Source: Chitinophaga niastensis (GTDB lineage Bacteria > Bacteroidota > Bacteroidia > Chitinophagales > Chitinophagaceae). Taken from it: DNA of 64,000 nt. Both the position numbers and the translations under genes were made by a program. Location of the stretch: contig NZ_PYAW01000001.1 in assembly GCF_003014755.1 (NCBI RefSeq), positions 496,001 through 560,000 of the forward strand, given 5' to 3'. Under the pieces are notes generated by a model that was not told where the DNA came from, ran no database searches, and saw only the letters and a program-made list of their open reading frames with translations. Positions 1 to 8,130 of this stretch are shown in pieces (position 1 is the first letter of the stretch; each line of letters opens with the position of its first letter).

Positions 1-46
1 TGGCATATGGTGGAAACCCTCCGCTGGAGATAACCACGTAATATTG

Positions 47-54
47 TAACTTTG
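47..54 (+). promoter_or_regulatory. -7 element of a Bacteroidota-type promoter
   Basis: TAACTTTG matches the TAnnTTTG -7 consensus of Bacteroidota sigma-A promoters. Transcription would begin near position 61. That places the GTG at 54 outside the message and favours the ATG at 111 as start of the following gene. No clear -33 TTTG is seen at the expected distance. Confidence 0.5.
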
Positions 55-110
55 TGGTCTTATTAAAATTGTCTGCGGAGTGTTCATTCCAGGCAAAAGA
101 CTATTACCAG

Positions 111-680
111 ATGATCATCATTGACGACAAATACATTAGTGACGAAGTAATTGAAGAACAGTTTGTATGCAATCTGTCCGCCTGTAAAGGAGCATGTTGT
201 GTAGCAGGTGATTGCGGCGCCCCGCTCGATAAAGCGGAAGTTAAAACCCTGAAAAAAATTTATCCCCTCATAAAATCTTACCTGCGGGAAGATGGTATCA
301 AGGAAATAGAGCATACAGGCACCAACACTATTGACGACGAATATGGATATGTTACCCCTATCGTAAATAAGGGCATTTGTGCTTACGCTACTATCGATAA
401 CAACGGCATTGTAGGCTGCGGTATTGAAAAAGCTTATAATGATGGCGTAGTGGATTTCAAAAAGCCAGTCTCCTGCCACCTTTATCCCATCCGGATTAAA
501 AAATATGAATCGTTCGAAGCAGTAAATTATGATCGTTGGGATCTTTGCAAAGCTGCCTGTAAAAACGGTAAAACACTACAAGTACCAGTATATCGTTTCC
601 TGAAAGATGCTTTGATCAGAAAATACGGCACGGAATTTTATGAAGTGCTGGATAAAATCGCAAGAAAGGAACATAAATAA
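111..680 (+). CDS. DUF3109 family cysteine-rich protein
   Basis: Protein of 189 residues that I recognise as the DUF3109 family, common in Bacteroidota and without an established function. Cysteines cluster near the N-terminus (C20, C25, C29, C30, C35, in the order CNLSACKGACC then GDC). More cysteines follow in GICAYA, GCGIEKAY, SCHLYPIRI and LCKAAC. The spacing is like that of metal- or iron-sulfur-binding zinc-ribbon proteins (YkgJ-type), so metal binding is inferred. The in-frame GTG at 54 would add 19 residues but overlaps the promoter, so the ATG at 111 was chosen. It reads as a single gene before lutB, 66 bases away on the same strand. Confidence 0.85.
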   Translation: MIIIDDKYISDEVIEEQFVCNLSACKGACCVAGDCGAPLDKAEVKTLKKIYPLIKSYLREDGIKEIEHTGTNTIDDEYGYVTPIVNKGICAYATIDNNGIVGCGIEKAYNDGVVDFKKPVSCHLYPIRIKKYESFEAVNYDRWDLCKAACKNGKTLQVPVYRFLKDALIRKYGTEFYEVLDKIARKEHK

Positions 681-746
681 CTTTCCAGGCGTTAATCAGG
701 AAAGTGAAGTTAACTATCTTTAACCAGGCATTTTATTGCGCAGCTT

Positions 747-2126
747 ATGCATCAAACAGCATCCACTTTTCTGGAAGAAAGTGAAAAGAAAGCATCTGAT
801 CTTGGTCACCGCCAGACTATCAATTTCAATATAGGAAAATATAATACAGCTGTAAAGGCCGGTAAACAACAGTTTTCCGACTTACCCAGTGCACGTGAAA
901 GAGCCAAAAACATTAAGTGGAGAGCTATTGAGCACCTGGATAATCACCTGGAAGAATTTGAACAGAATTTTACCAGGCGCGGTGGTAAAGTCATTTGGGC
1001 AGAAACAACAGAACAGGTACAGCAGGAAATTCTGGCCATCTGTAAGGCCAAACAATGCAAAAGCATTGTAAAAAGTAAATCCATGGCTACTGAAGAAGTG
1101 CATCTGAATGCATTTCTGGGCAGCAACGGTATTGAATGTGTAGAAACTGATCTGGGAGAATATATTCAACAACTGGATGGCGAACCACCGTACCACATTG
1201 TTACACCGGCCATGCATAAAAGCAAGGAAGATGTAGCGCGTTTGTTTGCAGAAAAACTGGGAACTGATCCGGGTCTTACACCAGAACAACTTACGCTGGT
1301 GGCCCGTGAAAAGCTACGCCACAAATACCTGGAAGCAGAAATTGGCATTACGGGCGCCAACTTTATCATTGCCGACACCGGCTCTATTGCAGTCAGTGAA
1401 AATGAAGGCAATGCCCGTCTCACTACTGCATTTCCAAAAACACATATAGTACTGGTAGGTATTGAAAAAGTACTGCCTTCTGTTACTGATCTGGCGCTGT
1501 TTTGGCCGTTACTGGCCACTTATGGCACCGGTCAGCAGGTAACTGCCTATAACAGCATCTTCAGTGGCCCCCGCCAGGAAGGTGAAGTAGATGGTCCTGA
1601 GGAAATGTACGTGATCCTGATGGATAACGGTCGTACCAATATCCTGAAAGACACCACTGCCCGTGAGAGTTTATATTGCATCCGCTGCGGTTCCTGCCTC
1701 AACGCCTGCCCTGTATACAAAAATATTGGTGGTCACTCTTATGCTACCACCTACAGCGGCCCTATTGGCGCCGTTATTACACCACACCTGCAAGGGATGG
1801 ATTCGTATATGCATCTCAGTTTTGCCTCCTCTCTCTGTGGCAATTGTACAGAAGTATGTCCGGTACGTATCAATCTGCATGAATTGCTGCTGCATAACAG
1901 GCAAAAAGCTGTAGAAGAAAACTTTACTTCCGGTGGCGAAAAATTTGCCTGGTTTGTGTGGAAACAAGGCTGTAACAGCCGTAAGATGATGAATATGGCC
2001 AGTGGCAAAATGAAGAATTTTCTACTCCGCAGATTTTTTGCAAAGGGCTGGGGAGACAAGCGCGAGTTACCCGTATTTGCGGCCAAATCCTTTAACCAGC
2101 AATGGAAAGAAAGGCATAAGTCCTAG
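747..2126 (+). CDS. lutB: LutB-type lactate utilization iron-sulfur protein
   Basis: 459 residues, full length for LutB/LldF (YkgF). In the known LutABC complex this subunit carries electrons during oxidation of L-lactate to pyruvate in the cytoplasm. An N-terminal LUD domain (about residues 60-290) is followed by two 4Fe-4S ferredoxin motifs, CIRCGSCLNACP near residue 311 and CGNCTEVCP near residue 363, and a short basic tail. Neither lutA (cysteine-rich CCG protein) nor lutC lies beside it, although the three are often clustered. They may lie elsewhere, or the protein may serve another dehydrogenase. Its stop codon overlaps the stop of the convergent gene through a shared CTAG. Confidence 0.88.
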   Translation: MHQTASTFLEESEKKASDLGHRQTINFNIGKYNTAVKAGKQQFSDLPSARERAKNIKWRAIEHLDNHLEEFEQNFTRRGGKVIWAETTEQVQQEILAICKAKQCKSIVKSKSMATEEVHLNAFLGSNGIECVETDLGEYIQQLDGEPPYHIVTPAMHKSKEDVARLFAEKLGTDPGLTPEQLTLVAREKLRHKYLEAEIGITGANFIIADTGSIAVSENEGNARLTTAFPKTHIVLVGIEKVLPSVTDLALFWPLLATYGTGQQVTAYNSIFSGPRQEGEVDGPEEMYVILMDNGRTNILKDTTARESLYCIRCGSCLNACPVYKNIGGHSYATTYSGPIGAVITPHLQGMDSYMHLSFASSLCGNCTEVCPVRINLHELLLHNRQKAVEENFTSGGEKFAWFVWKQGCNSRKMMNMASGKMKNFLLRRFFAKGWGDKRELPVFAAKSFNQQWKERHKS

Positions 2127-3295
2127 TCTTTTTTTACTGTAAATCTTACTTTCAATTTTACTTTGGCGGGCTTTCCGTCTGAAGCAGGCCTCCATTCGGG
2201 GCCTTCTTTTATTACACGGATAGCTTCTGCATCGCACGCTTCATTCAGATGGCGGGTTACTTTAAAATCCTGCAATGAGCCATCCGGCATAACGGTGAAG
2301 GATACACGCACTGTGCCCGTAGATTGATTATCCGGATTGGTAGTATGAGTAGTGAGATAATTCTGAAAAGATGTAAAGCCAGTCGCCGGAGTTGGGGCGC
2401 TGTAAACGGCTTCTGCATCTGCGTTGCCGGAATCCACACCAGCTACCTTTCCTTTTACTACCACCATTTCATTGAGTGCATTAGAGTGCAGGCTATCCGC
2501 TTTTACAGCTGCCACACCCCGTATCCGCACATTTTTTTGCACACTGTAACCAGATACAACCACTTCGTTTAATCCGCTGGATTTAGATGAGTCGTCAGTT
2601 GATTTATCTGCAAGTATTGGTGGCGCTGCGGACTTTGCCTTCGTTGGCCCAGCAGCAGCAAGCGGGGATACCTTTGTTATATGCAAACCAGCAGAAGCAT
2701 CATTCATTGGTGCTGACAGCTCTTTTTCTTTCTTCAATGCAGTTTCAGTGGATGGAGTGGGCGCAGTAGCATCAGCCGACTTCAGCATACGACGGGGTTC
2801 TTTTGCAGCCTCCCGCGATATTGCCGGCACAGTGGCTACTGGCGGAGCTACTTTCTTTGAAAGATTATCTGCAGCTGCCAGTGCAGGAGCTGCTTCTTTT
2901 ACCACCGGAACAGCAGAATCTGTTACAGGAGCAGGCTGCAACGGTGTTATCCCGGCAATGGGCAAAGTACGTTTTTGCTCATTCCACAGGAACCAGCCAC
3001 CAGAAAATAGCAGCAACAAAATAGCGGCAGCAGCAGCCCAACGATAATACATGGTCCGCACTTTTCCTTGTTGCGGAGCCACGCGGGCAGCCAAACGGAA
3101 AGTCAGATCGGCCTGTTGCGTCTGCTGTTCCGGCCGGTGCTGAGCATAACCATCCAGCGCATCAGCCAGGAACGGATCGTCCAGGGCCTGGCGTTCCAGG
3201 TCATGCATGGCTTTATCGTCCAGCTCACCAGCCAGATATTGGCGTATGAGCCCGGCGAGTTCCGTTGGTTTTATATGTGGTCGCTTGTCAGACAT
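2123..3295 (-). CDS. Membrane anti-sigma-like protein with C-terminal TonB domain
   Basis: 390 residues. The N-terminal 75 residues are acidic/helical with a 'YLAGELDDKAMHDLERQALDD' type segment typical of Bacteroidota anti-sigma or zf-HC2-like proteins. One membrane segment follows (about 85-103, WAAAAAILLLLFSGGWFLW), then a Pro/Ala/Lys-rich periplasmic stretch. The last 85 residues form a TonB C-terminal domain (GTVRVSFTVMPDGSL ... CDAEAIRVIKEGPEWRPA). Two internal motifs, LNEVVVSGYS near 240 and LNEMVVVKG near 272, resemble the plug-domain start of SusC-type receptors. It overlaps the upstream sigma factor by 8 bases, so the pair is one operon. Likely role: a membrane regulator that reads or delivers TonB-linked signals to its sigma factor. 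This is inference. Confidence 0.72.
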   Translation of the reverse strand: MSDKRPHIKPTELAGLIRQYLAGELDDKAMHDLERQALDDPFLADALDGYAQHRPEQQTQQADLTFRLAARVAPQQGKVRTMYYRWAAAAAILLLLFSGGWFLWNEQKRTLPIAGITPLQPAPVTDSAVPVVKEAAPALAAADNLSKKVAPPVATVPAISREAAKEPRRMLKSADATAPTPSTETALKKEKELSAPMNDASAGLHITKVSPLAAAGPTKAKSAAPPILADKSTDDSSKSSGLNEVVVSGYSVQKNVRIRGVAAVKADSLHSNALNEMVVVKGKVAGVDSGNADAEAVYSAPTPATGFTSFQNYLTTHTTNPDNQSTGTVRVSFTVMPDGSLQDFKVTRHLNEACDAEAIRVIKEGPEWRPASDGKPAKVKLKVRFTVKKD

Positions 3296-3866
3296 GTTGT
3301 TGCTCCATACATATTTTCAGGTTTCGCTTTCCGTTCTGGATATAGCTTTTTACCTTATTCATTTCATATCCGGTAATAACGCATACCTCTCGATAGCTTT
3401 TCTCTTGCAGATAAAACAGGTTTACACTGCGTTTTTGTTCTTCCGGTAAGGTTTCCAGGCACTTTTCCATGCTCTGGAGATTATCTTCCAGCGTTACCCC
3501 GTTTTCATGATGCCCTGTTTCTTCATTTTCCACAAAGGGATGGTCATCAATAGATACCTGTCTGGATTCTTTGTTTTTCATGGCCCGCAGCTTCATTAAA
3601 CAATGATTACGCGAAAGCACGTGCAGCCAGCTCTTGAAATTCTGCACCTCATGGAGTTTCAGTTTGCCGATCAGTTCCTCAAAGATCTGCATTACGGCAT
3701 CTTTGCTGGCTTCTTCGTCAAAATATTTCAGGCACACCCCATATACCAGGTTCATGTAACGCTGGTATAGGGCCGCCAGATAATCCAGTTTGCCGGTAGC
3801 TTTATACTCCCGGATCAAATAGGCATCATCTGCATCCTGCATGATATTTTGTTGGATAAAAGACAT
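3288..3866 (-). CDS. ECF-type RNA polymerase sigma factor
   Basis: 192 residues, normal for an extracytoplasmic-function sigma-70 factor. Region 2 spans about residues 15-90 (YQRYMNLVYGVCLKYF, then SWLHVLSRNHCLMKLR). Region 4 lies at about 125-180 (EEQKRSVNLFYLQEKSYREVCVITGYEMNKVKSYIQNGKRNL) with the expected helix-turn-helix. The first gene of the operon, it is translationally coupled to the TonB-domain membrane protein downstream, a usual sigma/anti-sigma arrangement. Its regulon is unknown. Confidence 0.88.
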   Translation of the reverse strand: MSFIQQNIMQDADDAYLIREYKATGKLDYLAALYQRYMNLVYGVCLKYFDEEASKDAVMQIFEELIGKLKLHEVQNFKSWLHVLSRNHCLMKLRAMKNKESRQVSIDDHPFVENEETGHHENGVTLEDNLQSMEKCLETLPEEQKRSVNLFYLQEKSYREVCVITGYEMNKVKSYIQNGKRNLKICMEQQHV

Positions 3867-3873
3867 CTGAAAC

Positions 3874-3905
3874 AGCTATTAGCTTTTAGCTATTAGCATT
3901 TAGAA
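3874..3905. repeat. TTAGC-family intergenic repeat, copy 1
   Basis: A TTAGC-rich word series (AGCTATTAGCTTTTAGC, then TATTAGC) just upstream of the sigma gene start. It shares the TTTTAGC / AGTTAGC vocabulary with copies at 4011-4041, 39535-39595 and 62382-62444. Confidence 0.6.
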
Positions 3906-3962
3906 CTATAATGATTTATAAACGGACAATACTATCATTTTTTTTCGAATATTATTACACTC

Positions 3963-4000
3963 AAAAAGAAAGCACCGGAATTATCCGGTGCTTTCTTTTT
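3963..4000. terminator. Strong bidirectional rho-independent terminator
   Basis: A perfect 17-bp stem (3963-3979 with 3984-4000) around a 4-nt ATTA loop. The stem begins with five A and ends with five T, so it can end transcripts on either strand. It lies between the purH end and the sigma gene start and most plausibly ends the comEC-purH transcript (minus strand). Confidence 0.8.
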
Positions 4001-4010
4001 ATATGAAGTA

Positions 4011-4041
4011 CTAAAAGCTAATCGCTTACTGCTAAAAGCTA
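4011..4041. repeat. TTAGC-family intergenic repeat, copy 2
   Basis: Read on the minus strand it is CTAGCTTTTAGCAGTAAGCG followed by ATTAGCTTTTAG. The TAG stop of purH is part of the repeat. The CTAAAAGCTA word occurs twice, and the unit matches the arms of the copy at 39535-39595. Confidence 0.65.
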
Positions 4042-5553
4042 GTGTCTGAAATGTCTCATGCCAGTCATTACCATCACCATGTCATGCTGTTTGCAGAATT
4101 CTACGGAGTCATTATCTCTCATAGAGCCACCAGGTTGAATAATCGCTTTAATACCCTGTTCATGCGCAATACGTACACAATCATCAAACGGGAAGAAAGC
4201 ATCAGAAGCCATTACTGCACCTTTCAGCTCAAAATTAAACTGACCTGCTTTTTCAATAGCGTGGCGCAGGGCATCAATACGGGAAGTCTGACCACAACCT
4301 TTACCTACCAGTTGTTTATCTTTCACCAGGGCAATAGCATTTGATTTCAGGTGTTTGCATACAATGTTGGCAAACTCCAGATCAGCCCTCTCTTCAGCAG
4401 TAGCAGCATGTGCACCTACATCGTTCCACTCTTTGTAGTTACCGTTATCATTATCCTGCAGCAATACACCATTCAATACATTTTTGAACATGTATTTGCT
4501 CTTCACCGGTTGCTTTTGTTCCAGTAAAATGCGGTTCTTTTTTGCTTGTAACACGGTAAGCGCATCTGCATCAAATCCAGGCGCAATCAGTATTTCAAAG
4601 AATATTTCACTGATGGATTCAGCGGTTGCTTTATCAATTACCTTGTTGGTAACTAATACGCCGCCAAAAGCACTTTCCTTATCACCGGCCAAAGCTGCAT
4701 CCCAGGCCTCTTTCAGGGTAGCACGGGAAGCAATACCGCATACATTGGTATGTTTGATCACCGCAAAGGTAGTGGCTTCAAATTCCTGGATCAGCTGACA
4801 GGCAGCATCCACATCTACCAGGTTATTGAAGGATAATTCCTTACCATGTAATTTATTGAAGACCTCATTCAGATTACCATAGAAAACACCACGCTGATGC
4901 GGGTTTTCGCCATAACGGTTTACCTGTCCTTCCGGAATAGAGAGCTGGAAGTTTGCACCGGGCTCGTTATTCAGGAAATACTGAGAGATGGCTACATCGT
5001 AATGTGCACATACTTCAAATGCTTTAGCAGCAAAGCTTCTGCGATCCTGTAAGGTAGTAGCACCATTATTTTCTGTTAATACCTTTTCCAGATCAGCATA
5101 CTGATCTTTAGAAGCAACAATCACTACATCTTTGAAGTTCTTGCCGGCAGCACGTATCAGGGAAACGCCACCTATATCTATTTTTTCTATGATCGTTTGT
5201 TCCACGCTGGTGCTCTTCACCGTTTCCTCAAACGGATACAGGTCTACGATCACCAGGTCTATTTCCGGGATCTGGTATTCCTTCAGCTGTTCCAGGTCCT
5301 GCGGATTATCACGACGGGCCAGGATACCACCAAATACTTTTGGATGCAGGGTTTTAACACGTCCGCCTAAGATAGAAGGGTAAGCGGTCAGGTCTTCTAC
5401 TGCCACACATTTAACACCCAGCTCCTCAATAAATTTTTGTGTACCGCCGGTAGAATAGATGGTAACACCCTGTTCACCTAATTTTTTAACAATGTTCTCC
5501 AGGTTATCTTTATAGAAAACGGAGATCAAAGCTGATTTAATTTGCTTTTGCAT
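4039..5553 (-). CDS. purH: Bifunctional AICAR transformylase / IMP cyclohydrolase
   Basis: 504 residues, close to the usual 505-530. It catalyses the last two steps of de novo IMP synthesis in the cytoplasm: formyl transfer from 10-formyl-THF to AICAR, then ring closure. The N-terminal MGS-like IMP cyclohydrolase domain (about 1-195) starts KSALISVFYKDN and has IYSTGGT. The transformylase part holds RYGENPHQRG, the KHTNVCGIA motif with the catalytic Lys-His pair, and ASDAFFPFDDCV near the C-terminus. The gene lies 12 bases downstream of comEC on the same strand, suggesting co-transcription, and is followed by a 17-bp terminator. Confidence 0.96.
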   Translation of the reverse strand: MQKQIKSALISVFYKDNLENIVKKLGEQGVTIYSTGGTQKFIEELGVKCVAVEDLTAYPSILGGRVKTLHPKVFGGILARRDNPQDLEQLKEYQIPEIDLVIVDLYPFEETVKSTSVEQTIIEKIDIGGVSLIRAAGKNFKDVVIVASKDQYADLEKVLTENNGATTLQDRRSFAAKAFEVCAHYDVAISQYFLNNEPGANFQLSIPEGQVNRYGENPHQRGVFYGNLNEVFNKLHGKELSFNNLVDVDAACQLIQEFEATTFAVIKHTNVCGIASRATLKEAWDAALAGDKESAFGGVLVTNKVIDKATAESISEIFFEILIAPGFDADALTVLQAKKNRILLEQKQPVKSKYMFKNVLNGVLLQDNDNGNYKEWNDVGAHAATAEERADLEFANIVCKHLKSNAIALVKDKQLVGKGCGQTSRIDALRHAIEKAGQFNFELKGAVMASDAFFPFDDCVRIAHEQGIKAIIQPGGSMRDNDSVEFCKQHDMVMVMTGMRHFRH

Positions 5554-5565
5554 GAATGGAAAACA

Positions 5566-7662
5566 TTAGAAATTAATAACATAGGCTCCCTGATCCGGAA
5601 CCGAAAAGAAGCGCAAAGTTAACACGTAACAATCACTTTTCCATTGCTGAATCCTGCGGGAAGAGTTAGATGCCGCAAAAATAAAGGTGTTGCAGTCGAA
5701 AAAAGCCTTCAGTTGTCTGATATCCACGTGTGGATTATGTGTTAATAAAATATAATCCGTATAGAATTTTTTCCCGGGAACAACTTTTGGCAAAGCACTG
5801 TCTATAATAACGAGTTGTTTTCCATGGAAACGGATATACTTACCATACTGCTGAAACGTGACTGGTATTGCCGGATGCACCCGCATACTTGTTCTTGCAG
5901 CCAGCAGTTGCTGTCCTGCCGGATGTTGCCACAAACTATCATCGCCGGCAAATTGCACCTGGCTCCCCTCTACAAAGTCAATAGCCGTATAGGCGGGCAC
6001 GTTATATACGATCATGCTGCTTTGTGTGTAGCATGTTATTACCCAAAGAGCGTGTGTTATAGCGCAGCACCATACACTAACAAAAGCCAGCCATAAACCT
6101 GGCCGCCACTTTAGCATCAGCCACAAGGCCATACCGGCAATAAGCAGATACAAAAAAACAGTTTGATAAATATTGCAATGAATATCTTTTATAAGCGCAT
6201 AAGGCAGCTCCCCCAACCACTTTACACTTGTATTCATCCATAGTATGAGGTACTTAAGCCCCCAGCCTGCCCATTTTGCCGGCAGCGGAAAGGATGCGAT
6301 AAACAGCAGTATTACTTCTCCATAGATCACCACTGTTGATAACGGAACGGCAAGCAGGTTTGCCACCAGGAAATAATTGGGGAACTGGTGAAAATAAAAC
6401 AAACTTACTGGTGTGGTAATCAGTTGTGCTGCCAGTGACAACGCCGCCATTTGCCATAGCATATCACCCCATTTGCTTTTTATTTGCCATAGCCGGTAGA
6501 TCTGTTGATAAAACAGCAGGATGCTGAGCACAGCCAGGTATGATAGCTGAAAACCTGCATCTATAGCGAAATACGGATTATAACAAAGCAACAGAAAAGC
6601 AGATGCCGCCAGTGTATTGTAAATGCTGCTGTATCGCCCCAATACAAAACGGCCAATGGTAATACCGCTAAACATCACTGCAGAACGCAGTACAGACGCT
6701 GATGCACCGGTTAACAATGCAAATCCCCAGAGCACAATGAGTATAACGACAGCCTTCAATACATCTGTCCATTTACGCCGGGGCAACCATTGCAGCATCC
6801 ATAGCAGTGTACCGTACAACAATGCGAGATGCATCCCTGAAATAGCAATCACGTGAACAATACCCGTGTTACTATAGCTTTGTACAACATCTTTATCCAG
6901 ATCTTGCCGGTAGCCTATCAGCAAAGCTTCTGCCATACCGGCTTCGGGGCCATCACCAATATATTTTTTCAGGTTGCTCAGGCAGTAATCCCTCGCCTGT
7001 AGCAGAAAGCGGGTTAGCACACTACCGCTGTTTCCCGGGAGTTTATGAAAATCCGTCACCCGCAGGTACAACTGATGATAGATTTGTTGTGTAGCACAGT
7101 ACTGCCGGTAATCAAATGAACCAGGGTTGCCGCTGTTTTTGATCAATTCAGGCCTTTTTGAGACTATTATCTCATCTCCATACGCTAAACAGGGTAGTGT
7201 AGAATCCTTCGTAAAATAGACCAGTAAATGGCCTTTAGCGGGCATCCACTTACTATGGTCATTGATGGCTGTTACGGAGACCGTTGTTTTAAAAGAGCGT
7301 GCTTTTTCCTGCAATGGCTCTTCTATACGCAATAACAGCGTGGAAGAGTCCTTAGTCATACTATCAAAGAACCCTGACTGGTGGCGGATATCCGCCTGGT
7401 ACAACAATAAACAACCGCAACAACTTACGAGTATAAACAACAATACGCCAGGCAGGCCGGCAGCTGCAAACCGCAGCTGAACAGGCAATAGCCGGAACAA
7501 TAACAATCCGCTTATGCTAACCGCTATTATTGGCAACAGGATAAAAAGTGAGCAGGAAATATACAGCTGCAAGGTAATGCCAGCTAAAAGCGGCACTATT
7601 AGCCGTAAAAAGGGCGCACGCTTCCAGTACATGGCCGCAAACAATGTAGATTCAAATTGCAT
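5566..7662 (-). CDS. comEC: ComEC/Rec2 family DNA-uptake membrane protein
   Basis: 698 residues. Known ComEC proteins form the inner-membrane channel for single-stranded DNA in natural transformation. Visible here: N-terminal membrane segments, an OB-fold-like DUF4131 region (about 100-200), then the Competence domain with the signature HVIAISGMHLALLYG and about ten membrane helices. The C-terminal metallo-beta-lactamase-like domain is short and appears degenerate: where HxHxDH would be expected there is LLTHNPHVD. This shortened tail is, in my recollection, common in Bacteroidota, so competence should not be assumed. It is the promoter-proximal gene of a pair with purH. Confidence 0.87.
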   Translation of the reverse strand: MQFESTLFAAMYWKRAPFLRLIVPLLAGITLQLYISCSLFILLPIIAVSISGLLLFRLLPVQLRFAAAGLPGVLLFILVSCCGCLLLYQADIRHQSGFFDSMTKDSSTLLLRIEEPLQEKARSFKTTVSVTAINDHSKWMPAKGHLLVYFTKDSTLPCLAYGDEIIVSKRPELIKNSGNPGSFDYRQYCATQQIYHQLYLRVTDFHKLPGNSGSVLTRFLLQARDYCLSNLKKYIGDGPEAGMAEALLIGYRQDLDKDVVQSYSNTGIVHVIAISGMHLALLYGTLLWMLQWLPRRKWTDVLKAVVILIVLWGFALLTGASASVLRSAVMFSGITIGRFVLGRYSSIYNTLAASAFLLLCYNPYFAIDAGFQLSYLAVLSILLFYQQIYRLWQIKSKWGDMLWQMAALSLAAQLITTPVSLFYFHQFPNYFLVANLLAVPLSTVVIYGEVILLFIASFPLPAKWAGWGLKYLILWMNTSVKWLGELPYALIKDIHCNIYQTVFLYLLIAGMALWLMLKWRPGLWLAFVSVWCCAITHALWVITCYTQSSMIVYNVPAYTAIDFVEGSQVQFAGDDSLWQHPAGQQLLAARTSMRVHPAIPVTFQQYGKYIRFHGKQLVIIDSALPKVVPGKKFYTDYILLTHNPHVDIRQLKAFFDCNTFIFAASNSSRRIQQWKSDCYVLTLRFFSVPDQGAYVINF

Positions 7663-8007
7663 ATCGGGTTAACTTTTATCTCACTGCTAAACTAGTGGCG
7701 AAAAACAGGATAAATGTTTAGCAAATGTTAATAGCAGCCCCATTTTAAGCATATAATATGTATGTATGATAACATGAAAACTTTCGCAATATGAAGTTCA
7801 TTTTAAAAAGAGTACCTATTATTAATCTTTCATTAATAAACTGATAATCAATTATTATTATATTATGTATTTCCTCATCTGTTATTGATTAGTTAACATC
7901 CCTTTTAAATATGATATTATTTGTAAACTGCATTACCGGTCACGCTATTTGTATCGTATCAAGATGCAATAGTCGTGTCTTTAATGGTTATTTTGAGGGA
8001 AAAGAAG

Positions 8008-8038
8008 GAGCCTGATTTTTATCAGGCTCTGTTATTTT
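8008..8038. terminator. Terminator-like hairpin
   Basis: A 9-bp perfect stem (8008-8016 with 8021-8029, GAGCCTGAT/ATCAGGCTC) around a TTTT loop, then a weak T-rich run (TGTTATTTT). It sits 34 bases beyond the carB terminator and could be a second, back-up terminator. Confidence 0.45.
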
Positions 8039-8071
8039 CAGCAGGTACCAACTACCTGTTTTCATTAACAC

Positions 8072-8107
8072 AAAAAACCCTCCCAACATAAGCTGGAAGG
8101 GTTTCTT
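8072..8107 (-). terminator. Terminator of carB
   Basis: On the minus strand an AAACCCTTCCAGC arm pairs imperfectly with a GGGAGGGTTTTTT arm, ending in six T. It begins about 25 bases past the carB stop codon. Confidence 0.65.
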
Positions 8108-8130
8108 CTCAATAGTTATCTTACAAAATA

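Larger units (their letters stand above)
7663..8130. other. AT-rich 468-bp intergenic region
   Basis: Lies between carB (ending at 8131, minus strand) and comEC (starting at 7662, minus strand). It is very AT-rich from 7740 to 7900 and has no credible reading frame. It contains two hairpins near its right end (8008-8029 and 8072-8107). No consensus TAnnTTTG was found on the plus strand that would explain the first hairpin as the end of a small RNA. Confidence 0.5.

Noticed and set aside
3874..4041. CRISPR-like array from the repeated TTAGC words
   Set aside because: Spacing is irregular, units are too short and self-complementary, there are no unique spacers of constant length and no cas genes.
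7663..8038. Small RNA ending in the hairpin at 8008-8029
   Set aside because: No TAnnTTTG promoter on the plus strand and no conserved structure evident. It may be a second terminator for carB.
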